A stretch of 12,887 nt of DNA. Source: Candidatus Omnitrophota bacterium. Lineage in GTDB: Bacteria; Hinthialibacterota; Hinthialibacteria; JAKQFZ01. Numbering within the stretch: position 1 is the stretch's first letter; each line of letters begins with the position of its first letter. Location: contig JAKQFZ010001050.1 of NCBI GenBank assembly GCA_029558215.1, forward strand, positions 1-12,887, in the 5' to 3' direction. The translations under genes and the position numbers were made by a program. Positions 1 to 7,300 of this stretch are shown here, piece by piece. A model generated the notes under the pieces. It was not told where the DNA came from, made no database searches, and saw only the letters and a list, made by a program, of their open reading frames with translations.

Positions 1-277
1 TGTAGGTAACCAATTCCGAAGCCTTCCAATCCTGTCAGGTCTGTGCTCATGCAGCCAATAAGCACAGGCTGAACGCATTCTCATGGATCATGCTGATTCC
101 TCAAGGCGAGGATAACATACCATCTGTTTGGGACATGGACAAGTCTCGACAGACGTCCCGTTCAGTGAGTGATATACTCGGCGGCAGAAATATCTTGCGG
201 TAGCATCGGGTTTTGGGGTAAATAGAGAGCAGTAAATACGCTCGAAAGCAGGAGACCGAAGGCTGCACCAGGACATA
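1..277. other. Upstream region with no supportable gene
   Basis: All three forward frames meet a stop within the first 61 bases (frame 1 at 7-9, frame 2 at 59-61, frame 3 at 3-5), so any forward gene entering from the left ends here. Frame 3 is then open from 6 to about 203, but its only sensible ATG (90) has no SD and the 37-residue product is not recognisable. A 7-bp inverted repeat (41-47 with 61-67, 13-nt loop) lacks a T-run. The minus-strand frames opposite the response regulator look like shadows. I see only a candidate promoter (170-178) in this stretch. Confidence 0.5.
170..178 (+). promoter_or_regulatory. Candidate extended -10 promoter for the response regulator
   Basis: TGATATACT reads as an extended -10 (TG, one base, then TATACT, five of six matches to TATAAT). 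A TTGACA-like hexamer (TCGACA, 146-151) lies upstream, but the 21-base spacer is too long for a normal -35, so the call rests on the extended -10. It would give a leader of roughly 90 bases before the ATG at 278. The motif is short and could be chance. Confidence 0.35.
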
Positions 278-712
278 ATGAGGGAAAAACCGCTCGTTCT
301 TATTGCTGATGATTCGCGTAGCATTGTCAATATCGTTTCTGTTGTGTTGAAGGCGCGTAACATTGACACTCTTGAAGCGTACGACGGACGACAGGCGTGG
401 AATCTCTTTGAGGAACATGAGCCCGACCTGGCCGTTCTGGACATTGTTATGCCTGGCAGAACGGGGCTTGAACTGTGTTCGGACATCCGATCTCACCCCC
501 GTCTGAGTCACATTCCTGTGCTGATCATGACTTCCATCACCAAGGATTCGGATTTGGCCGATGGATTCTGGAAACTGGGGACTTCCGCAAACGACTTTGT
601 CACAAAGCCGTTTGATCCCTTTGACATTGCCGACCGCATTGAGCGCCTGCTCAGAAAGGCACAACAAATCTCGGACAGAAAGTCCTCTGATTCAGAGGCA
701 CCGAAAGGCTGA
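278..712 (+). CDS. Single-domain response regulator (CheY-like receiver)
   Basis: This is a 144-residue receiver-domain protein of a phosphorelay, presumably cytoplasmic. The receiver signature is complete: acidic pair D11-D12 after the first beta strand, phospho-acceptor D55 in a VLDIVMPG context, T85 at the switch Thr/Ser position, and K110-P111 in the TKPF motif. The receiver fills residues 5-128. The remaining 16 residues are a polar tail with no DNA-binding or enzymatic output domain, so it must act by protein-protein contact or as a phosphate shuttle. The start is ATG 278, with AGGA at 270-273 only four bases upstream. No histidine kinase is visible nearby. It is followed after 73 bases by uppP on the same strand, so co-transcription is possible. 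The family call is secure; the target is unknown. Confidence 0.93.
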   Translation: MREKPLVLIADDSRSIVNIVSVVLKARNIDTLEAYDGRQAWNLFEEHEPDLAVLDIVMPGRTGLELCSDIRSHPRLSHIPVLIMTSITKDSDLADGFWKLGTSANDFVTKPFDPFDIADRIERLLRKAQQISDRKSSDSEAPKG

Positions 713-741
713 ATTTGGGTAGGATCGCCCATTTGGGACTC

Positions 742-778
742 CAAAGGTTCTCTTTGTCTGCCCCCGGATCCAAAGAGG
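742..778 (+). promoter_or_regulatory. Mutually exclusive hairpins over the uppP ribosome-binding site
   Basis: Three short complementary elements lie between the response regulator and uppP: CAAAG (742-746), CTCTTTG (750-756) and CAAAGAG (771-777). The middle one can pair with the first (5 bp, tight loop) or with the third (7 bp plus a T-G wobble, 14-base loop). The third element overlaps the uppP SD, AGAGG at 774-778, seven bases before the ATG. One fold would therefore hide the SD and the other would free it. The pairing is directly visible; a regulatory role is inference, and the stems are short. Confidence 0.35.
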
Positions 779-785
779 TTAAGAT

Positions 786-1607
786 ATGAATCTGTTACAG
801 GCGGCTGAACTTGGTGCAATTCAGGGACTTACTGAGTTTCTGCCCGTGTCCAGCTCGGGACACCTTGTCATCTTGCAGCATCTGTTCAAGATTGCCGAGC
901 CCCCGATGCATTTTGACATCATGTTGCATGTCGCGACGATGTTGGCGATTGTGTGGATGTTCCGACGCGACATAGATGTGCTCCTTCTGGATGGATGGAA
1001 GCAAATGCATGGTGTTTTCAAGAAAGGTGGGAATCCCTTCTGGCAGAAACGGGGAGCACTTCGGTACCTGCTCTTGCTCGTCTTGGCGACAGGAGTCACA
1101 GGAGTAATTGGGCTGACTTTTGAAGACTGGTTTGAGAGTATGTTTGCCAACGTGCGTGGTGTTGGTTTCGCTTTGATTCTGACGGGTGGGGTTCTCCTTC
1201 TTACCCTCAGAGCTCCCAAGGGAGAGGGCATTGTCAGTACCGACCAGATGGTCTGGTGGCACGCGGTGCTGATCGGGGTGGCTCAGGGACTGGCGGTCAT
1301 GCCAGGGCTTTCGCGATCGGGGACGACCATTGCTGTGGCCTTGCTCTTGGGGCTGAGCAGGCCGCTCGCCGTTCAGTTCTCCTTTATCCTCAGCATTCCG
1401 GCGATCATGGGGGCTGCGGGAAAGGAGATTCTGAGCTGTGACAATCCAACCCCGGTGGGCATTCTGATTGTGGGTATGGTGGCGGCCTTTGTGGTTAGTT
1501 ACTTCTGCCTGCATCTGATTCGCTTGATTGTGAAGCATGGTCGCATACACTGGTTTGCGTTCTATTGCATTCCCCTTGGGCTGGTGGTAGCATTATTCCT
1601 GCGATGA
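786..1607 (+). CDS. uppP: Undecaprenyl-diphosphatase (UppP/BacA)
   Basis: An integral membrane phosphatase that converts undecaprenyl diphosphate to undecaprenyl phosphate, recycling the lipid carrier for peptidoglycan and other envelope polymers; overexpression of the family gives bacitracin resistance. At 273 residues it has the family's usual length. Motif 1 is at residues 13-27 (Q13, E17, then PVSSSGH with H26); the first acidic position of the family (E/Q)xxxE motif is Gln, an accepted variant. Motif 2 is PGLSRSGTT at 173-181, with R177 as the expected catalytic arginine. Several hydrophobic helices span residues 94-112, 124-141, 157-172, 180-214 and 223-272. The start ATG is preceded by AGAGG at seven bases. 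Its stop overlaps the ftsK start (ATGA, 1604-1607), implying translational coupling. Confidence 0.97.
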   Translation: MNLLQAAELGAIQGLTEFLPVSSSGHLVILQHLFKIAEPPMHFDIMLHVATMLAIVWMFRRDIDVLLLDGWKQMHGVFKKGGNPFWQKRGALRYLLLLVLATGVTGVIGLTFEDWFESMFANVRGVGFALILTGGVLLLTLRAPKGEGIVSTDQMVWWHAVLIGVAQGLAVMPGLSRSGTTIAVALLLGLSRPLAVQFSFILSIPAIMGAAGKEILSCDNPTPVGILIVGMVAAFVVSYFCLHLIRLIVKHGRIHWFAFYCIPLGLVVALFLR

Positions 1608-3979
1608 GGAAATTGTGGTCGAGTCTCGGTCAAGGGAAGCAGAATGATATCCTGAGCATCCTTTTTGCTGCTCTGGGGATTCTGCTTTTCCTTTCCTTGC
1701 TCACACATTCTTCGACGGACCCAAGTCCTTTCAACCGGTCATCAGACCAGGATGTGAACAATCTTATCGGCAAACCGGGGGCTTGGATCTCTGACGCTCT
1801 CTTTCAGTTTTTTGGTTTGGCCGCTTTTTTGATCCCTGCTCTGGTTCTTGTCGGATGCTTTTCATGGCTTCGGAGAAGACCACTCGAAGGGGTACCTATT
1901 CGTGTCTTGGGCATTCTGCTCTCAGTGCTCTCGGGGTGCGGCCTATTGTCTCTTCTGTTGACTGTTCAGGTCAGTTCTGACCATTCCGGGGGCATTCTCG
2001 GGCAACTGGTCGCCGAACTGGTGAGTAATCTGGGCAAGGCGGGTGGTGGCATCACGCTGCTTGCTCTGTTGATTGTCTCCTTGATCGTTGCTGTTGACCT
2101 TGAGTTGAACGCGATTTCAGCAGTCATTCGAAATGCTGCAGCATGGGTTCTCCGATGGTCTCGAGATATGCTTGACCGCCTCTTCACGAGGGATTCTGAA
2201 CCTGACGACCAGGACGATGAAGAAGACTGGGAGCCGAAGAAGACGCTACGGACTGTAGACCTGTTCGCGCCGGAAGAGCAAGACCGTCTGATCATACCAG
2301 ACGCAGACGAAGTTCTGGCACCAAAACCAAAGCCAAAACCGATCCGTCCAAAGTCCCAACCGCCTGAACCACCTAGACCGAAAGAGCGTGAGGCCCCTGC
2401 TGCCGATACTCCCCATCCCCATAGTGCAGAGAGGCTTGTTCCTGAGGTTTCATTCCTGGATCCTCCTGAGGACACGGATGACTATGTTCCAATGGATGAG
2501 ATCGAACGTAACTCCAGACAGTTGGAGAGGACTCTTCAGGATTTCGGAATTGATGCCCGGGTGGTCGCCTTCCAGAAAGGACCGGTCATCACACGCTATG
2601 AGATGGAACCCCCGCCCGGGGTGAAGGTCAACCGTATCACAGGTCTGACCGACAACCTTGCCCTGAGCCTCAAGACTTCACCAATTCGAGTTGTCGCTCC
2701 AATCCCTGGCAAGGGAACCGTTGGAGTGGAAGTGCCGAACAAGGTTCAGCAGAAGGTCTTTCTCAGACAACTTATTGAATCGCCTTCGTTCAAGGCCAAT
2801 CCGGCTCGCTTGACGATTGCGCTTGGCAAGACGCTGTCCGGTGAACCCTTTTATGCTGACTTGAGCAAGATGCCGCACCTTCTGATTGCTGGAGCGACTG
2901 GAGCGGGGAAAAGCGTTTGCATCAACACCATGATCACAAGTTTCCTCTTCAAGGCGACTCCGGAGGAGATAAAGTTCCTGATGATCGACCCGAAACGGGT
3001 TGAACTGAGAATCTATGAAGACATTCCCCATCTGATGGCACCAGTCATCACAGACAGCCGCCGAGCGGGTGCAGCACTGCGTTGGGTGGTTGAGGAGATG
3101 GAGGATCGTTTCTCGGCTCTGGCACGCATCTCATGTCGCGATCTTCGTTCCTACAATTCCAAGATGGCAAAGATGCTCTCGGAAGGCACCATCTCCGATG
3201 CAGACGCCTTGGTGCTTCGACCCTTCTTGCCGTACATTGTTGTGATTATTGATGAGCTTGCAGACTTGATGACTTACGCCCGCAATGACACGGAAGTCTT
3301 GATCGCCAGTCTTGCACAGAAAGCCAGGGCGGTTGGCATTCATCTGGTCATTGCCACACAGAGACCTTCTGTCAACGTACTTACTGGCATCATCAAAGCG
3401 AACTTCCCCTCGCGTATCGCCTTTCAGGTTGCCTCCAAAGTGGACTCCAGAACTATTCTTGACTGCAATGGTGCGGAGGCACTGCTGGGCAGGGGCGATA
3501 TGCTGTTCTCCAGTGCTGCTTCCTTGAAGCCGATTCGAATCCAGGGATCTTTTGTGACCACCGAGGAGATTGAACGGGTATGTGATTATCTTCGTGCCAA
3601 TGGGAAGCCGGAATATCTGGCGCAAGACTTTGAGGAAGGGGATGCCGAGAGTCCAAATACACAGGCTCGCAAGCCCACAGCGAGACAGACAACGCTTTTT
3701 GAGATTCCACTTCCATCGGAACTCGAGGATCAGAACTCGTTTCCGGAGGACGTCGATCTCTTTGACATGGCCAAGCAGATCGTCATTGAGACGGGCACTG
3801 CCTCTACCTCGTTGCTCCAGCGTCGCCTGAAGATTGGCTACGGCAGGGCGGCGCGATTCCTTGATCAGATGGAGCAGGAAGGCATTGTTGGTCCCCCTCG
3901 GGGGAGTCGTCCGAGGGAAGTCTTGCTCGACGATGGCAGCCAATCTGTTGATGAGGAAGAGGAGTTGGAGGATATTTAG
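1604..3979 (+). CDS. ftsK: DNA translocase FtsK/SpoIIIE
   Basis: A septum-anchored, ATP-driven DNA pump that clears and aligns chromosome termini at division. The product is 791 residues. About four membrane helices lie in residues 17-166. A linker follows with an acidic run (198-209) and a Lys-Pro-rich stretch (240-262). The motor occupies about 300-670: Walker A GATGAGKS at 430-437 (K436, S437) and Walker B ending D550-E551, followed by the ATQRPSVNVLTG motif. A winged-helix gamma domain lies at about 716-775 and the tail is acidic. I chose ATG 1604 because it overlaps the uppP stop (ATGA); a TTG at 1565 in the same frame would add 13 residues inside uppP. The SD is weak, consistent with coupling. 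In the gamma recognition helix the motif reads GYGRAAR rather than the GYNRAAR of E. coli. No clear terminator follows. Confidence 0.97.
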   Translation: MRKLWSSLGQGKQNDILSILFAALGILLFLSLLTHSSTDPSPFNRSSDQDVNNLIGKPGAWISDALFQFFGLAAFLIPALVLVGCFSWLRRRPLEGVPIRVLGILLSVLSGCGLLSLLLTVQVSSDHSGGILGQLVAELVSNLGKAGGGITLLALLIVSLIVAVDLELNAISAVIRNAAAWVLRWSRDMLDRLFTRDSEPDDQDDEEDWEPKKTLRTVDLFAPEEQDRLIIPDADEVLAPKPKPKPIRPKSQPPEPPRPKEREAPAADTPHPHSAERLVPEVSFLDPPEDTDDYVPMDEIERNSRQLERTLQDFGIDARVVAFQKGPVITRYEMEPPPGVKVNRITGLTDNLALSLKTSPIRVVAPIPGKGTVGVEVPNKVQQKVFLRQLIESPSFKANPARLTIALGKTLSGEPFYADLSKMPHLLIAGATGAGKSVCINTMITSFLFKATPEEIKFLMIDPKRVELRIYEDIPHLMAPVITDSRRAGAALRWVVEEMEDRFSALARISCRDLRSYNSKMAKMLSEGTISDADALVLRPFLPYIVVIIDELADLMTYARNDTEVLIASLAQKARAVGIHLVIATQRPSVNVLTGIIKANFPSRIAFQVASKVDSRTILDCNGAEALLGRGDMLFSSAASLKPIRIQGSFVTTEEIERVCDYLRANGKPEYLAQDFEEGDAESPNTQARKPTARQTTLFEIPLPSELEDQNSFPEDVDLFDMAKQIVIETGTASTSLLQRRLKIGYGRAARFLDQMEQEGIVGPPRGSRPREVLLDDGSQSVDEEEELEDI

Positions 3980-3992
3980 TCTCCATTGGATC

Positions 3993-4106
3993 AATCCCAT
4001 GCCGTTGAATCTGGCGCACTTTCTCCCGGCTGATCACCACCCCCGCCCGCTCATTCAAATACTCGGCAAAGTGATGGTCATTGAAGTCTGAGTGCTTCTC
4101 CGCAAG
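3993..4106 (-). pseudogene. Relic of an ISNCY-like transposase N-terminal helix-turn-helix
   Basis: On the minus strand, codons from 4106 down to 3993 read as 38 residues of the form LAEKHSDFNDHHFAEYLNER followed by AGVVISREKVRQIQRHGI. This resembles the homeodomain-like segment of ISNCY-type transposases, which I recall as tyr/asp-rich 'xDFNDTHFxEKL', then 'GIxxSRxTVRRI', then 'AGI'. The frame is open from a TAG at 4128-4130 through the end of ftsK, but outside the 38 residues the translation has no recognisable transposase content and there is no DDE catalytic region. I interpret it as a decayed insertion-element fragment. No homology search could be run, so a chance resemblance or a small HTH gene remains possible. 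Confidence 0.5.
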
Positions 4107-4118
4107 ACAAAAAACAGT

Positions 4119-4148
4119 TTGACTGTTCTATCTGGGATATTGTATATT
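4119..4148 (+). promoter_or_regulatory. Strong sigma70-like promoter for the giant secreted protein gene
   Basis: TTGACT (4119-4124, five of six matches to the -35 consensus) and TATATT (4143-4148, five of six to the -10) are separated by 18 bases. An A-run (GACAAAAAACAG) sits directly upstream and could act as an UP-like element. The predicted transcription start is near 4155, giving a leader of about 200 bases before the ATG at 4352. This is the best promoter match I found in the window, and it separates this gene from the ftsK cluster. Confidence 0.7.
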
Positions 4149-4269
4149 ACGATTACACGTGGAAACCCATGAACGATGGATCTCCATTGAAACAGAGTGG
4201 ACTGGTGTCTTGCTTATCGGTTGTGTACGGACTGGTCGGAGAACTTGAGTGACGTGCTCTCGGCAGTTT

Positions 4270-4351
4270 GGCACAGAGGCAGTGGAAGTGTGCCTTCCCG
4301 ATGAGGAGTCTTCCGCTATCGGGCAGTTCGGTCTTTAGGAGGTATCTGGAA
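4270..4351 (+). promoter_or_regulatory. Structured leader with two hairpins and a strong SD
   Basis: Two hairpins stand in tandem before the giant gene. GGCACA (4270-4275) pairs with TGTGCC (4289-4294) around a 13-base loop. CCCGAT (4297-4302) pairs with ATCGGG (4318-4323), with an inner GGA/TCC stem. An unusually good SD, AGGAGG at 4337-4342, follows with nine bases before ATG 4352. This SD decides the start: the in-frame ATG at 4301 lies within the second hairpin and lacks an SD, and the TTG at 4268 is weaker still. No known riboswitch class is recognised. Confidence 0.5.
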
Positions 4352-7300
4352 ATGGTTCTAGGAAGAGGTTTTCTCGGCGGTAGGAGCATTGCTCTTGTTT
4401 GTTTCTGTCTAGGGGCACTTTGTTTGTCGGTGCCGTGTGTCTGGTCAAAGACTGCCTACGTGACCAACTATGGGTCGGATACTGTATCCCCAGTGAATAC
4501 GGCATTAAATCCTCCGGTTGTTGGAGTAGGCATCTCAGTTGGAGATGGCCCTGTGGGTGTTGCGGTCACTCCTGATGGCAGTTACGTCTTGGTCTCCAAC
4601 CGCACTACCGGTGCGGATGGCCTTCCGGACACCGTGATGTTCATAAACACCAAGACAAACGCTGTGGCCAAGACTCTGACTGTCGAGGATGGTCCTAGTT
4701 CTGTTGCCATCACTCCCAATGGCCAGTATGCGTTTGTTACGAACGAGTTCTCGGCGACAGTCTCAGTGATTGACGTTCCCAATCAGGTTGTCGTGGATGT
4801 CAACCCGGGCACTCCAGAGATCGACGCGATTTCTCTGGGGAACCCTGCCGCTGCTCCGGTTGACATCATCAGTACGCTGGACAGTTCGAAAATCTACGTG
4901 GCTAACTTTGCCATCAGCACGATATCTGTCATTGACGTGGCGACACTTCAGGTAGTGAACAGTTACGCTCTCGGGACAAGTCCCAATGGTATCGCGATCA
5001 CACCGAATGGAACGAAACTGTACGTGACGAATTTCAACGCAGAGAATGTTCTTGTTCTTGATGCGGCAACTGGAACCGCTCTTCCTTCTTCCCCAATCAA
5101 TATCGGCATTATTGCAGGTCCGCCCAAAGTGAACGAGCGTCCACAGTCCATCCGTATCACACCTGATGGAACCAAGGCATATATTACGATTGACGGAAAG
5201 CAGGGCAACCAGCCTGACTTTGTGCGCTGCATTGACACGGTCACAGACACGCTTATCCCTGGAGTAAACATCAGCCTTGGCGTGAACTCTACTCCCAGAG
5301 GTATTGCCATCACACCGATGGGAGATTATGTCTATGTCTGCAAGTCTGCGGGCACAGATGTGGTAGTCATCTCCTCAGCGAGCAATACAATCGCTCACAC
5401 GCTCACCACTGCCTTGAATCCGAGGCAGGTTGCCATTGTCGGCTCTGTATTTCTTCCTCCTCCTGAGGTCACTCTCGTCAGTCCGGGGGGTGGTCCGTCC
5501 AGTGGTGGTACACCTGTGACCGTTACAGGAAAGTACTTCCGTGAGGGAGCGACGGTGACATTCGGAAGCACTCCGGCAACTGCTGTGCAAGTGCAAAGTC
5601 TGACACAACTTACCTGTATCGCTCCCGCTGGACCTGCCAATCAACCCGTCAATGTCACTGTGGCCAACCTTGGCGACGGGAGTGGAGTGTTGACCAACGG
5701 GTATTTCTACGATCCTCCTCCAGTTCTCTATTCAGTCCTGCCAAATGAAGGGCCTGAGGCTGGGAACACTTCCGTTACCATCTCTGGACGATTCTTTGAC
5801 AGCGGACTTACGGTGGCTTTTGGTTCTGTCGCTGCAACGGATATTGTTGTGGTCAATTCCCAGACGGTCACATGCAAAACGCCTGCCGGTGTAGGAATTG
5901 TGAACGTGACCTTGCGGAATCCCGATCTTCAGCAGGCAACACTGACCAATGCTTTTACATACTACCCACCTCCCGACATTCTCTCAATCACCCCCGATTC
6001 TGGACCTGAAGCGGGAGGGACTGTTGTGGGGATATCAGGAACTGGATTCAGGGCTGGAGTGCAGGTTTTCTTCGGAGCCACACAGTCACCTTCCGTTGTG
6101 TTCTCTTCTTCGACAAGTCTAGACGCTGTTGCACCCGAGGGCTATGGAGTTGGAACAGTGGCGATTACAGTTCGAAACTCTGATGGTCAGCAGGACATCT
6201 TGGATGCAGCCTTCCGTTATGTTCCTGCGCCGGAGATTCTTAGCATTGCTCCGGGCCAGGGTCCGGAGAATGGCGGAACACTTGTCAGCATTTTTGGTGA
6301 CCATTTCAGCAGTCCCGGGGCAGCAGTCAGGATCGGAGGCAAAAACGCACTCAGTACTACCGTTGTCTCGGCAACCGAAATCACATTTCTGACTCCGTCG
6401 GGCGTTGGGTCTGTAGCGATTCGTGTCACAAATCTCGATGGTCAGTACGATGAGGTGTCTGACGCTTTCCTCTATGTTCCAGCGCCTGTTGTACTCAGCG
6501 TTGACCCGACCAGCGGCAACCAGACAGGGGGTACCCCTGTTACGATCAATGGATTGCATTTTCATCCAGACGCAACGGTTTCTTTTGGACCCTACGGTGC
6601 CGCGTCTGTCATGGTACATGACCATGCCGTGATCTGGGCGACCACCAACCCTGGGGTTGGGGTGGTCAACGTTCGAGTCACCAATCCGGATGGCCAATAT
6701 GGTTCGTTGCCCGGAGGGTTTACTTACATCACACCGGTCATCGTCAGCCAAGTCCTTCCGGTGAAAGGACCGACTGCTGGAAATACCGTGGTTGAGATTG
6801 CTGGTGCTGGATTTGTGGCTGGTGCGACGGTCGAGTTTGGAGGACTTCTCGCTGGAAGCGTCGTCGTGGACTCGTCGGCACATCTGACATGTTTGACGCC
6901 ATCACATGCGCCAGGTCTGGTTGATGTCAAGGTGACGATTCCGGACGGCTCAGTGGGGATTCTTTTTGATGGATACGCCTATATTCCGCCTCCGACAGTC
7001 AGCCAGGTCGTGCCCTCGAGTGGCCGTTCGGATGGTTGGGATTCGGTTGTGATCCTCGGAAGCGATTTTGATTTCATGGGCTCAGTGTCGGTGATGTTTG
7101 GTGTCAACGAGGCGATGGATGTTGTTGCAGACAGCTCCTCACAGATCACGGTGACTACTCCTGCTGGTACGGGTACGGTTGATGTTACCGTGACCAATGG
7201 CGATGGGCAGTTCGATGTTCTTCCGGCAGGATATACATACATACCGGCTCCCAGTGTCTCTGGAGTGGCTCCCGGCAGCGGGCCACAGTCGGGTGGTACC

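Larger units (their letters stand above)
3980..4189. repeat. 9-bp direct repeat bracketing the transposase relic
   Basis: TCTCCATTG occurs at 3980-3988, immediately after the ftsK stop, and again at 4181-4189, and the relic lies between the copies. The arrangement resembles a target-site duplication left by a decayed insertion. A 9-mer match within a few hundred bases is not rare enough to be convincing, and no terminal inverted repeats were found at the inner edges. Confidence 0.2.

Noticed and set aside
41..67. Inverted repeat CTGTGCT / AGCACAG with a 13-base loop.
   Set aside because: No T-run, no adjacent gene end that can be shown, and the arms are only 7 bp.
90..203. Possible 37-residue small ORF starting at ATG 90.
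   Set aside because: No SD, no recognisable product, and an open stretch of this length is expected by chance.
3487..3494. GGGCAGGG, and GGGTAGGG at 11372-11379: match the E. coli FtsK orienting site GGGNAGGG.
   Set aside because: About one to two matches are expected by chance in a window of this size, and the gamma recognition residues differ here, so the E. coli motif need not apply.
4268..4351. Longer start of the giant protein (TTG 4268 or ATG 4301).
   Set aside because: ATG 4352 has AGGAGG at nine bases and is followed directly by a typical signal peptide; the longer forms would put the hydrophobic core further in and cross a hairpin.
6119..6883. Long minus-strand frames opposite the IPT repeats, and similar ones opposite ftsK.
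   Set aside because: They are rich in low-complexity Arg/Ser/Pro/Thr content, match no family I recognise, and are mirror frames of clearly coding sequence.
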